A stretch of 17,964 nucleotides of DNA from RECO01 sp050485385 (GCA_050485385.1 JBJHBG010000105.1:1-17964); one strand, 5' to 3'. Shown: positions 1-7,070, counted from the stretch's first letter. Program-made: numbers and translations. Notes: generated by a model not told the origin, from the sequence alone.

Positions 1-1
1 C

Positions 2-136
2 TTCATGGGTGTCTTGATCCTCGGCGTGATCAACAACCTCCTCAACTTGCTCGGGGTGCGCAGCTACTACCAGGAGATCGTCAAGGGTACGCTGATCATC
101 GTCGCGGTGCTCATCGCCAGCCGCAAGGCTCGCTGA
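2..136 (+). CDS. Sugar ABC transporter permease, RbsC-like (C-terminal fragment)
   Basis: This is the last 44 codons of a protein whose start lies outside the window. The reading frame contains GVINNLLNLLGVRSYYQEIVKG followed by a hydrophobic stretch and a basic tail (ASRKAR), then TGA. The N-N-x-L-N-L-L-G-V-x-x-Y-x-Q-x-I-V-K-G pattern is the hallmark C-terminus of the ribose/xylose/autoinducer-2 permease family (BPD_transp_2, RbsC-like), an inner-membrane channel subunit. The next gene encodes a matching periplasmic binding protein, so the order permease then binding protein mirrors rbsC-rbsB. The substrate cannot be told from this fragment. An ATPase gene would be expected upstream, outside the window. 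Confidence 0.85.
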   Translation, partial: FMGVLILGVINNLLNLLGVRSYYQEIVKGTLIIVAVLIASRKAR

Positions 137-203
137 GCAGTCGCACAATTGACGCTGTGGACTGCTTCGACGTAGTTTTGCGCGTTACTGAAAAAGGCAA
201 GGC

Positions 204-230
204 CGCCCACGGCCGAATCGGCCGGTGGCG
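204..230 (+). repeat. Imperfect hairpin between permease and binding-protein genes
   Basis: Two 12-base arms (204-215 and 219-230) pair at 10 of 12 positions around a three-base loop, with two internal mismatches. The hairpin ends 24 bases before the chosen start of the binding-protein gene. Intercistronic stem-loops in transporter operons are known to stabilise mRNA or set different subunit levels; that role here is inference. There is no T-run, so it does not look like an intrinsic terminator. Confidence 0.45.
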
Positions 231-241
231 AGCCGAATGAC

Positions 242-249
242 GGGAGGGG
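242..249 (+). promoter_or_regulatory. Ribosome binding site deciding the start at 255
   Basis: GGGAGGGG lies five bases before the ATG at 255. Upstream in-frame starts (GTG 225, ATG 237) have no comparable site and would put charged residues in front of the signal peptide, so 255 is preferred. Confidence 0.6.
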
Positions 250-254
250 TGACG

Positions 255-1205
255 ATGAGGACGTGGCTTGCTGCGGCTGTCTGCCTGTCGTGCGCGACGG
301 CGCTGGTGCTGCCTGGTGAAGCTCAGGCGAGCGACCGGGAGATCAAGGTCGGCATGGTGACGCTGCAGATGCGCGCACCGTTCTTCGTCGCGGTGGTCCG
401 CGGTGTCGAGGCCGAGGCCGAGGTCTACGAGAACGTGTCGGTGATCGTCGCCGACGGCGGCGGCGACGTCGCCAAGGTCAGCTCCGACATCGAGGACCTG
501 CTCGCCGCCGACGTCGACGGCTTCATCCTCAACATCAGCCCGCTCGAGGCGCTGCCCGGGCCGCTCGCCGCCATCCGCGAGGCGGGCAAGCCCATCGTGC
601 TGGTCAACCGCAGGCTCACCGGCGGCGAGTACGACACCTGGATCGGCGCCGACAACTTCGCCATCGGCCGGGGCGTGGGCGAGCACATCAACGAGCACAT
701 GGGCGGCGAGGGCGTCCTCTTGATGATGCGCGGCGGCCCCGAAGACAACAGCACCGGCAACGCCCGGCGCGACGGCGTGCTCGAGGCGCTGGCGGGCAGC
801 GCCATCGAGACCGTCTTTGCGCCGGAGTTCGGTGGCTGGACGGAGGACGGCGGCATCCGCGTGATGGAGGACATGCTGGCCCGCCACGACCGGATCGACG
901 CCGTGTTCTGCGAGAACGATTCGATGTGCCTCGGCGCGCAAAAGGCGATCGCCGACGCCGGGCGCACCGACGAGATCTCGGTCTTCGGGATCGACGGCCA
1001 GAAGGCGGCGCTCGAGCAGATCGCGGCCGGCAGCAACTACGTCGCAAGCGGCCTCAACTCCGCCACGGTGCTCGCCAAGGAGGGTTTCGCCCGGCTGATG
1101 GCGATCCTTGCCGGTGCCGTGCCCGAGCACGAGACGGCGACGCCCGTGGTGGTCATCACGCAAGGCAACGTCGGCGCCTTCTACGACCCGGACTCGATCT
1201 TCTAG
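255..1205 (+). CDS. Periplasmic sugar-binding protein of an ABC transporter (RbsB-like)
   Basis: A 316-residue exported solute-binding protein of the Peripla_BP_4 (ribose-binding-like) family, which captures a small sugar or polyol in the periplasm and delivers it to the permease encoded just upstream. Residues 1-25 form a Sec signal peptide (MRTWLAAAVCLSC..., probable cleavage after AQA). The mature part opens with IKVGMV, then a P-F-F-x-x-V-x-x-G-x-x-x-E-A pattern typical of the first lobe. Later come DGFILNISP, a GIDG motif of the second lobe (VFGIDGQKAALEQIAAG) and the family-like C-terminus VVVITQGNVGAFYDP. Length fits the family. It is 118 bases from the permease stop and probably in the same operon. 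The exact ligand is unknown. Confidence 0.88.
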   Translation: MRTWLAAAVCLSCATALVLPGEAQASDREIKVGMVTLQMRAPFFVAVVRGVEAEAEVYENVSVIVADGGGDVAKVSSDIEDLLAADVDGFILNISPLEALPGPLAAIREAGKPIVLVNRRLTGGEYDTWIGADNFAIGRGVGEHINEHMGGEGVLLMMRGGPEDNSTGNARRDGVLEALAGSAIETVFAPEFGGWTEDGGIRVMEDMLARHDRIDAVFCENDSMCLGAQKAIADAGRTDEISVFGIDGQKAALEQIAAGSNYVASGLNSATVLAKEGFARLMAILAGAVPEHETATPVVVITQGNVGAFYDPDSIF

Positions 1206-1228
1206 GCAAGGTCCACCGTCGAATGGTG

Positions 1229-1263
1229 CGGGCGAAGGGGGGGCGCCGCCGCCCCCTCGCCCG
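1229..1263 (+). other. Strong GC stem-loop after the binding-protein gene
   Basis: CGGGCGA at 1229-1235 pairs with TCGCCCG at 1257-1263, and the intervening G-run pairs with the C-run, with a small bulge. It begins 23 bases after the stop at 1205. No T-run follows on the plus strand, so it may be a 3'-end protecting structure or a factor-dependent end rather than a textbook intrinsic terminator. Confidence 0.45.
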
Positions 1264-1282
1264 CCGGCCGATCGGACGCACG

Positions 1283-1314
1283 AAAAAGCCCGCCGACCTT
1301 GCGGGCGGCGGGCT
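1283..1314 (-). terminator. Intrinsic terminator of rpsD
   Basis: Read on the minus strand, AGCCCGCCG (1314-1306) pairs with CGGCGGGCT (1295-1287) around a ten-base loop and is followed directly by a run of T (1287-1283). It lies about 27 bases after the rpsD stop. This is a standard Rho-independent terminator oriented for rpsD. On the plus strand the trailing T-run is absent. Confidence 0.85.
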
Positions 1315-1340
1315 CGTTCGATCGGCCGGCGGCGAGCGCC

Positions 1341-1955
1341 TCAGCGCGAGTAGTACTCGATCACCATGTTCGGCTCCATCTGCACCGGGAAGGGCACGTC
1401 GCCCAGCTTCGGGGTGCGGACGAAGCGGGCCTTGAGGCCCTTCATGTCCATCTCGATGTAGTCGGGAACGTCGCGTTCCTGGTTCTGCAGCGCCTCGACC
1501 ACCATCAGCTTGTCGCGGCTGCGCTCGGCAACCTCGACCACGTCGCCCTCGCGGACGAGATAGCTCGAGATGCTAACCCGGCGGCCGTTCACGAGGACAT
1601 GACCGTGGTTCACGAACTGCCGCGCCTGATACATGGTCTGCACCACGTTCATGCGGAACACGACCACGTCGAGACGCCGTTCCAACAGGCCGATCAGGTT
1701 CTCGGCGGTGTCGCCCTTGCCGCTGCTCGCCGTGGCATAGGCGCGCCGGAACTGCTTCTCGGTCATGTTGGCGTAGTAGCCCTTGAGCCGCTGCTTCGCC
1801 ATGAGCTGCTGGCCGTAGTCGGACACCTTCTTCCGCTTCTGGCCGTGCATGCCGGGGGCATAGTTCTTCTTGGCGAGCGGATCCTTCGCCCGCCCCCAGA
1901 GGTTGACGCCGAGCCGGCGACAGATCTTGGTCTTCGCTTCAACGCGCTTGGTCAT
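1341..1955 (-). CDS. rpsD: 30S ribosomal protein S4
   Basis: A 204-residue protein, the usual length for bacterial S4, a primary 16S rRNA-binding protein that nucleates 30S assembly. It begins MTKRVEAKTKICRRLGVNLWG and contains the family pattern PGMHGQKRKKVSDYG. The S4 RNA-binding domain spans about residues 94-155 (ERRLDVVVFR...ARQFVNHGHVLVNGRRV). It ends with a conserved IEYYSR. It has its own promoter at 1997-2025 and a terminator at 1283-1314, so it is at least partly a monocistronic unit downstream of trmJ. Only one cysteine remains in the N-terminal region, so this is the non-zinc (C-) form. In enteric bacteria S4 autoregulates an operon; no such leader structure is evident here. Confidence 0.98.
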   Translation of the reverse strand: MTKRVEAKTKICRRLGVNLWGRAKDPLAKKNYAPGMHGQKRKKVSDYGQQLMAKQRLKGYYANMTEKQFRRAYATASSGKGDTAENLIGLLERRLDVVVFRMNVVQTMYQARQFVNHGHVLVNGRRVSISSYLVREGDVVEVAERSRDKLMVVEALQNQERDVPDYIEMDMKGLKARFVRTPKLGDVPFPVQMEPNMVIEYYSR

Positions 1956-1996
1956 CTCGAACCGATGCTTTTGGGACTTCCTGTCTGAGCCGCGAG

Positions 1997-2025
1997 CCTA
2001 TAACCGCCGCCGGGCGCGGCGTCAA
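1997..2025 (-). promoter_or_regulatory. Sigma-70-type promoter of rpsD
   Basis: On the minus strand a -35 TTGACG (2025-2020) and a -10 TATAGG (2002-1997) are separated by exactly 17 bases. A start near 1990 would give a leader of about 35 bases before the rpsD ATG at 1955. The match is good for a GC-rich alphaproteobacterium, and the element sits in the only intergenic space upstream of rpsD. Confidence 0.7.
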
Positions 2026-2051
2026 ACGCTTTGGCGGGACCGAGCACGGGC

Positions 2052-2210
2052 TCAGGTGAAGGCCAGGACCAGGAGTGCCGCCACGATCAGGGCGACGAAG
2101 ACACCGACGAGGTAGCGCCGCTGCCCCGGCGTCCGGACGACCTCAGCACCGCGGGCCTTGGTCGCCGGATAGGGCAGCTCTTCCGGTTCGGGGCCATCGG
2201 GTTTGGTCAT
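2052..2210 (-). CDS. Small single-span membrane protein (52 residues, unknown function)
   Basis: A short open frame between trmJ and rpsD. It starts MTKPDGPEPEELPYPATKAR, a polar, proline- and acid-rich N-terminus. It then has a basic patch (RTPGQRR) and ends in an uninterrupted hydrophobic segment (residues 34-51, YLVGVFVALIVAALLVLA) followed by FT and TGA. This is the layout of a tail-anchored or simple single-pass inner-membrane protein with the N-terminus inside. A purine-rich stretch (GGGAGAGAGGAC) directly precedes the ATG. It shares strand with both neighbours. I do not recognise a family and assign no function. The clean hydrophobic helix, the good start signal and the fit to the gap make it a likely real gene. 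Confidence 0.68.
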   Translation of the reverse strand: MTKPDGPEPEELPYPATKARGAEVVRTPGQRRYLVGVFVALIVAALLVLAFT

Positions 2211-2268
2211 GTCCTCTCTCCCACGCAAAGGAGGGGAACGTATGGGTGGCGCGATGGTTCCGTGGGGC

Positions 2269-3051
2269 TCAGCGCCGTGCGCGGGGCGGGCGGCGCTCTT
2301 GGGTGAGCCCCTTCACCATGCCGCGCAGCGTCTGCACCTCGACCGTCCGCAGGGCCCGGCGCTGGAACAGCAGCGTCAGTTCCTCGATGCGCTTGGCACG
2401 GCGGTCGTCGCTACGGAAGAAGGCGGTGCCCTCCAATTCGCCGACGATGTGGTCCAGCAGGGCCTGGACCTCGCCCTTGGTCGCGGGTGCGAGGTCGCTG
2501 GCGCCCGGCTCGAGGCGGGCGGGCGTCAGGTCGCCCTGCTCGAACCACTCGTAGGCGACCAGCAGAACGGCCTGGGCCAAGTTGAGGGAGGAGAAGCCGG
2601 GGTTGAGCGGCACCGTCAGCACGGCGTCGGCAAGCGCGACGTCCTCGTTCTCCAGGCCGGTCCGCTCGGGGCCGAACAGCACGCCCACCCGTTCGCCCTG
2701 GGCGACCTGGCGGCGCATGTCGGCCGCTGCCGCCTTGGCGGTCAGCACCTCGATGGTCATGTCGCGCGGTCGGGCGGTGGTGGCGAACACGCGGTGCAGG
2801 TCGGCCACCGCCGCGGCCGTGGTCGGGAAGATCGCGAGGTCGTTGAGGACGGCGCTGGCGCCCGAGGCGGCGTTCACCGCCTTGGCGTTGGGCCAGCCGC
2901 AGAGCGGATCGACGAGCCGCAATTCGGTGAGCCCGAAATTGAGCATCGCGCGGGCAGCGGTGCCGACGTTCTCGCCCATTTGCGGACGTACCAGCACGAC
3001 GACCGGCGTCGGGCCGAGGGGTACGTCGTAGCGGCGGTCGGTGCCGGCCAT
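2269..3051 (-). CDS. trmJ: tRNA/rRNA 2'-O-methyltransferase, TrmJ-like (SPOUT family)
   Basis: A 260-residue SpoU/TrmH-superfamily methyltransferase of the TrmJ subgroup, which in characterised members 2'-O-methylates position 32 of tRNAs using S-adenosylmethionine. Visible motifs: VVLVRPQMGENVGTAARAM near the N-terminus (the N-x-G-x-x-A-R-A-M motif with the catalytic-type Arg). In the second half come VGVLFGPERTGL and LNPGFSSLNLAQAV, which form the trefoil-knot SAM site. A helical C-terminal extension follows. The ATG at 3051 is chosen because family homology begins shortly after it. The frame is open further upstream, but only inside cimA. The start is one base after the cimA stop (TGAGATG), so the two are probably translationally coupled. 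The exact RNA target is not shown by sequence. Confidence 0.9.
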   Translation of the reverse strand: MAGTDRRYDVPLGPTPVVVLVRPQMGENVGTAARAMLNFGLTELRLVDPLCGWPNAKAVNAASGASAVLNDLAIFPTTAAAVADLHRVFATTARPRDMTIEVLTAKAAAADMRRQVAQGERVGVLFGPERTGLENEDVALADAVLTVPLNPGFSSLNLAQAVLLVAYEWFEQGDLTPARLEPGASDLAPATKGEVQALLDHIVGELEGTAFFRSDDRRAKRIEELTLLFQRRALRTVEVQTLRGMVKGLTQERRPPRARR

Positions 3052-3052
3052 C

Positions 3053-4642
3053 TCAGGCGTCGGTTCCCCGCCCTTCGAGGAAGAGCTTGTAGGCGACGGC
3101 GTCGCTGAGGGCGACGAACGAGGCGTCCAGGATGTTGGCGGAAACACCCACGGTCGACCACGTCCGGCCCTCGTCGTCGCGGCTGTCGATGACCACGCGG
3201 GTGACGGCGGCAGTGCCGGCGTCCGGGTTGATGATGCGCACTCGGTAGTCGACCAGGTGCATCCGCTCCAGCGCGGGATAGGTGGGCACCAGCGCTGCCC
3301 GGAGCGCGTGGTCGAGGGCGTCGACCGGGCCGTCGGCGTCGGCCACGTGGAAGTGGCGCTGACCCGCCACCTCGATCTTCACCGTCGCCTCGGACACCGT
3401 GACCTTCTGGCCCTTGGCGTTGAAGCGGCGCTCGGTGATGACGCGAAATCCGATCAGGCTGAAATAGTCCGGCACTTGGCCGAGGGTGCGCCGGGCCAGC
3501 ATCTCGAAGCTCGCAGCCGCTCCCTCGAAGGCGTACCCCTGGCTCTCCCGCGCCTTCACCTCGACCAGCAGGTCGCCGACCGCCTCCTTCGGCGCGGAGC
3601 AGCCGATCGCCTCGAGCCGCGCCGCGAGATTGGCACGGCCGGCCTGGTCCGAGACGACGATGTCGCGCGTGTTGCCGACGACCTCGGGCGGCAGGTGCTC
3701 GTAGAGGCTCGGGCTCCTGGCGACCGCCGAGGCGTGCAGCCCGCCCTTGTGGGCGTAGGCGTTGCGGCCGACATAGGCGGCGCCGTCGTGGCTGGCGCGG
3801 TTGAGGATGCTGTCGAACCAGCGCGACAGGGCGGTCAAGCCCGCCAGCCGCTCGGCCTCGATGCCGCAGTCATAGCCTTCCTTCAGCACGAGCGCCGGGA
3901 GCAGCGTCACCAGGTTGGCGTTGCCGCAGCGCTCGCCGAGGCCGTTCAGGGTGCCCTGGACCTGGCGGCAGCCGGCCTGCACCGCGACGAGGCTGTTGGC
4001 GACGGCGCAGCCGGCATCGTCGTGGGTGTGGATGCCGAGCCGGGCGTTGGGCAGGGCCGCTCGGACGGCCGCCACCGCCGCCTCGATCCGGTGCGGCAGC
4101 GTGCCGCCATTGGTATCGCACAGCACCAGCCAGTCGGCCCCGCCACGCTGGGCGGCTTCGAGGCAGGCGAGGGCGTAGGCCGGGTCCTGCGCATAGCCGT
4201 CGAAGAAGTGCTCGGCGTCGAACATCACCTCGGGGCTGTGGGTGCGGGCCGCAGCCAAGCTCTCTTGGATCATGGCGAGGTTCTCGTCGAGCTCGGCGCC
4301 GAGCGCTTCCACCACGTGACGGGTCCAGGTCTTGCCGACCAGTGTGATCACCGGGACCTTGGCCTGGAAGTGGGGCTGGAGTCCGGGGTCGTTGGCGGCA
4401 CTGCGTCCGCTCCTGCGGGTCATGCCGAAGGCGCAGAGCCGGCTCCGCTGGAGCCGGGGCGGGCGGGCGAAGAAGGCGTCGTCGGTGGGGTTGGCGCCCG
4501 GCCAGCCGCCTTCGACGTAGTCGAACCCGAGCCGATCCAGGGCGGCGGCGATCTTCAGCTTGTCGTCGACGCTGAAATCGACGCCTTGGGTCTGGGCGCC
4601 GTCGCGCAGGGTGGTGTCGTAGAGATAGACGCGCTCGGCCAT
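3053..4642 (-). CDS. cimA: Citramalate synthase
   Basis: A 529-residue enzyme of the alpha-isopropylmalate/homocitrate synthase family, the size of CimA. It condenses pyruvate and acetyl-CoA to (R)-citramalate, the entry to threonine-independent isoleucine synthesis. The N-terminal TIM barrel opens with YDTTLRDGAQTQGVDFS and carries the metal-binding HTHDD with DAGCAVANS, then GTLNGLGERCGNANL. A linker with NAYAHKGGLHASA precedes a C-terminal LeuA-type allosteric domain (about residues 390-525) where isoleucine feedback would act. The ATG at 4642 fits the family start (MAERVYLYDTTLRDG). The much longer open frame running upstream is antisense to the next gene. The alternative, a 2-isopropylmalate or homocitrate synthase, is less likely given the WPGANPTD segment and the length. 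Confidence 0.92.
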   Translation of the reverse strand: MAERVYLYDTTLRDGAQTQGVDFSVDDKLKIAAALDRLGFDYVEGGWPGANPTDDAFFARPPRLQRSRLCAFGMTRRSGRSAANDPGLQPHFQAKVPVITLVGKTWTRHVVEALGAELDENLAMIQESLAAARTHSPEVMFDAEHFFDGYAQDPAYALACLEAAQRGGADWLVLCDTNGGTLPHRIEAAVAAVRAALPNARLGIHTHDDAGCAVANSLVAVQAGCRQVQGTLNGLGERCGNANLVTLLPALVLKEGYDCGIEAERLAGLTALSRWFDSILNRASHDGAAYVGRNAYAHKGGLHASAVARSPSLYEHLPPEVVGNTRDIVVSDQAGRANLAARLEAIGCSAPKEAVGDLLVEVKARESQGYAFEGAAASFEMLARRTLGQVPDYFSLIGFRVITERRFNAKGQKVTVSEATVKIEVAGQRHFHVADADGPVDALDHALRAALVPTYPALERMHLVDYRVRIINPDAGTAAVTRVVIDSRDDEGRTWSTVGVSANILDASFVALSDAVAYKLFLEGRGTDA

Positions 4643-4673
4643 CGGGGTTCCGCCGGGGCAGGGTGGGGGCGCA

Positions 4674-4702
4674 GGTAAAGCCCAAAGCGGCGGCCACTTC
4701 AA
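4674..4702 (-). promoter_or_regulatory. Possible cimA promoter
   Basis: On the minus strand TTGAAG (4702-4697) and TTTACC (4679-4674) are 17 bases apart, 32 bases before the cimA ATG. The -10 is a weak match. It is the best candidate in the divergent gap between cimA and the GGDEF/EAL gene. Confidence 0.35.
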
Positions 4703-4732
4703 CACATGGCTCGCGCCGCCGGGAATGGGTGA

Positions 4733-4748
4733 TTTACCGGTCCTTAAC
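4733..4748 (+). promoter_or_regulatory. CtrA-like binding box
   Basis: TTTA at 4733-4736, seven bases, then TTAAC at 4744-4748. The CtrA consensus of alphaproteobacteria is TTAA-N7-TTAA(C), so this matches with one base different. It stands out as an A/T cluster in very GC-rich DNA. It lies about 80 bases before the GGDEF/EAL start and could act on that gene or on cimA. Confidence 0.35.
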
Positions 4749-4828
4749 GCTTGGGCCGCAGTGTGAAGGGCCAATGGGCTCGGCGGCGGCGGCCGCGCGC
4801 GACGCCCGCAGTGCTCCGGGAACTTTCG

Positions 4829-6487
4829 ATGCGCTCGACCTTCGTGGCTTTGGAGGACATGCCCGAGGCGGTGCTTCTGTTCGCGCGCAGCGGACGGGTG
4901 ACCGCCTGGAACCGTGCCTTTGGAGCACTGACCCGTTTGCCCGACGCGGCACGGGGCGGGATCGTCGACCTCGATGGCCTCGCCGACCTGCTCGCCCTCA
5001 ACGGCGTCGTGCGCCCGAGTACGGCCCGCGGCCTTGCCCGCCGCGCCTCGCCAATCGTTCGCGAGCGGCGACGGAGGACGTTCCTCCTCCGGCTCGTCGA
5101 TGGCCGGGTCGTGGAGGGCAGCCTCGCGTTCCGTGCCGACGGCGGCTGCATCGCGCAGTTTCGTGACGCCACCTCGGGCTGGCGGGTGCGCCGCGTCGCC
5201 ACCCAACTCGCCTTCGACGACCCGCTGACCGGTCTTGCCAATCGGCGCCGCTTCCGCGAGCGGATCGAGGCGGCGCTGCACGGCGCCGACGACCGCGACG
5301 TCGCGGTGCTCGTCGTCGAGCTGGACCGATTCAAGACGGTCAACGACACGCTGGGCCAAGCGGTGGGCGACGCGCTGTTGCGCGCCGTGGCCGGACGGCT
5401 GCGCAGCGTGGTGCGGAACGGCGATACGGTGGCCCGGCTCGGCGGCGACGAGTTCGGCATCCTCATGCCGCAGGCGCCCGATCCGTTGGATCGCGAGCGC
5501 CTGGGCTGGCGGCTGGTCGACTTGATCGGCCGCACCTATCTGGTCGAGGGCCATACGATCGAGGTCGGGGCGAGCGTGGGGCTCGCCGTCGCCCGGCCCG
5601 GTACCCGCTCCGCCTTGCGCCTGCAGCAGGAAGCGGACAGCGCCCTCGACGAGGCGAAGCGGGCGGGACGCGGCCGGGCGGTGGCGTTCGACCCCGCCAT
5701 GGAGGTCCGTGCACTCGCCCGCCAGGCGCTGGATGCGGACCTCCGCCGTGCCCTGCCGCTACGTCAGTTCGAGCTGCACTACCAGCCGCAATTCGCCGAT
5801 GGGGGCCGGCGTCTGAAGGGGTTCGAGGCGCTGGTACGCTGGCGTCATCCGGAACGCGGCATGATGGCGCCCGGCCTGTTCGTGCCGTTCGCCGAGGAAA
5901 CCGGCTTGATCGGGCCGATCGGCAGTTGGGTGATGGCCAGTGCCTGCGCCGAGGCGGCCCGCTGGCCCGAGCCGCTGACCGTCTCGGTCAACCTCTCGCC
6001 CGTGCAGTTTCTGGAGCCCGACCTCGAGGCGTCGATCAAAGGAGCGCTCGCGCGCAGCGGACTGTCGCCGGCACGGCTCGTCCTGGAGATTACCGAGACG
6101 GCACTGCTGCACGGCGGCGAACGGACACGAGCCGTGCTGGCGCGGATCAAGCGTCTGGGCGTCAGGATCGCCATGGACGACTTCGGCACCGGCTACGCGT
6201 CGTTGAGCTACCTGCACCGCTTCGGCTTCGACGAATTGAAGCTCGACGGCAGCTTCGTCCGCGCGCTGGGCGACGATGTCAAGGCCAGTGCCATCGTCGA
6301 GACGGTAGCGCGGCTCGGCGCCAGCCTGGGGCTGGTCACGGTCGCCGAAGGCGTCGAGACCGCGGCCCAGATGGCCCGTGTCAACGACTGCGGCTACGGC
6401 GCGATCCAGGGATTCCACCTCGGCCGGCCGATGCCCGCCGCGCTACTCGATGCCTTTCTCGCTGCGCAATCGCCCCGCGCCGCTTAG
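4829..6487 (+). CDS. PAS-like/GGDEF/EAL cyclic-di-GMP signalling protein
   Basis: A 552-residue cytoplasmic protein with a PAS-like sensor region (about 1-115, MPEAVLLFARSGRVTAWNRAF), a GGDEF domain (about 125-290) and an EAL domain (about 305-545). No membrane segment is seen. The GGDEF domain has DPLTGLANRR, the signature GGDEF at 205-209 and an inhibitory I-site RNGD at 196-199. However, the first metal-ligand Asp is Glu (E164 in VELDRFK) and the usual GH is GQ (Q177). The EAL domain keeps EAL at 333-335, N388, E420, DDFGTGYASL from 450, K471, EGVE from 507 and Q527, so phosphodiesterase activity is expected. The ATG at 4829 is preferred over a TTG at 4751 because the PAS-like region begins directly after it and GGGAA precedes it. 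A BLUF gene follows 24 bases later, suggesting a shared transcript and light input. Confidence 0.92.
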   Translation: MRSTFVALEDMPEAVLLFARSGRVTAWNRAFGALTRLPDAARGGIVDLDGLADLLALNGVVRPSTARGLARRASPIVRERRRRTFLLRLVDGRVVEGSLAFRADGGCIAQFRDATSGWRVRRVATQLAFDDPLTGLANRRRFRERIEAALHGADDRDVAVLVVELDRFKTVNDTLGQAVGDALLRAVAGRLRSVVRNGDTVARLGGDEFGILMPQAPDPLDRERLGWRLVDLIGRTYLVEGHTIEVGASVGLAVARPGTRSALRLQQEADSALDEAKRAGRGRAVAFDPAMEVRALARQALDADLRRALPLRQFELHYQPQFADGGRRLKGFEALVRWRHPERGMMAPGLFVPFAEETGLIGPIGSWVMASACAEAARWPEPLTVSVNLSPVQFLEPDLEASIKGALARSGLSPARLVLEITETALLHGGERTRAVLARIKRLGVRIAMDDFGTGYASLSYLHRFGFDELKLDGSFVRALGDDVKASAIVETVARLGASLGLVTVAEGVETAAQMARVNDCGYGAIQGFHLGRPMPAALLDAFLAAQSPRAA

Positions 6488-6511
6488 TCACGTCACACGG
6501 AGCCGACCACG

Positions 6512-6976
6512 ATGCGCGACCTCTTCCGCCTGATCTACTGCAGCGAGAGCCAGCTCGATCCGGCCGACCCGACGGGGCGCGCCGAGATCGAACGCATCCT
6601 TCAGTCGTCGCGGCGCAAGAATACGAAGCTCGGTGTCACCGGTGTCCTCGTCTTCGGCGGCGACGGCGTCGTGCAGGTACTGGAGGGGTCGCAGGCGCAC
6701 GTCGAACGCGTGTTCGAGCTGATCCAGTGCGATCCCCGTCACGGCCGCGTGCAGGTGATCCACTTCGCCGCGGCACCGTCGCGCTATTTCGGCGGTTGGG
6801 CGATGGGCTTCGTCGGTGGCGAGGACGACGCCGGCCCGGCGACCCTGCCGGCGTTGACCGACGCGGATCGCGAGCGGCTCGATGCCGACGCCCTCTGCCG
6901 ACAGCTCTACCGCAATCTGGTCGAGGAGGAGGAGCTGCGCCGCGCGATGCGCCAGCGGCCATTCGTCGACGCCTGA
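6512..6976 (+). CDS. Stand-alone BLUF blue-light photoreceptor
   Basis: A 154-residue protein made of one BLUF domain (about residues 3-100) plus a charged helical tail (about 110-150). BLUF domains bind FAD and respond to blue light. The key residues are all present: Tyr9 (RLIYCS), Asn37 in the flavin-binding region, Gln55 (VVQVLEG), and Trp96 and Met98 (GGWAMGF). Spacing Asn-Gln (18), Gln-Trp (41) and Trp-Met (2) equals that of AppA, while a four-residue insertion lies between Tyr and Asn. With no output domain of its own it must signal through a partner. The obvious one is the GGDEF/EAL protein 24 bases upstream, as in the PapB/PapA pair of Rhodopseudomonas palustris. The pairing is inference. 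Confidence 0.93.
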   Translation: MRDLFRLIYCSESQLDPADPTGRAEIERILQSSRRKNTKLGVTGVLVFGGDGVVQVLEGSQAHVERVFELIQCDPRHGRVQVIHFAAAPSRYFGGWAMGFVGGEDDAGPATLPALTDADRERLDADALCRQLYRNLVEEEELRRAMRQRPFVDA

Positions 6977-7070
6977 AGCGAGCCACCCGTTCGGCGTGAA
7001 GCTGCGTTGGCCCCTTCGCTTCGCCGTCCGACACCGTATCGTGGGCGCGCAACGGCGAACGGGACGAACC

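Noticed and set aside
2229..2244. Excellent-looking ribosome site (AAAGGAGGGGAACGT) before an ATG on the plus strand near 2242
   Set aside because: The frame it would open is antisense to trmJ and has no protein-family character, so the match is taken as chance.
3041..4678. 545-residue open frame antisense to cimA
   Set aside because: Its product is Ala/Gly/Val/Asp-rich with no recognisable domain, and the opposite strand encodes an unmistakable citramalate synthase. Long antisense frames are expected in GC-rich DNA.
4751..4828. TTG start at 4751 for the GGDEF/EAL protein
   Set aside because: It adds an Arg-rich stretch with no family support. ATG 4829 directly precedes the PAS-like region and has a purine-rich site.
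4643..5554. Upstream extension of the cimA frame by about 300 residues
   Set aside because: Family homology begins at the ATG at 4642. The extension is antisense to the GGDEF/EAL gene.
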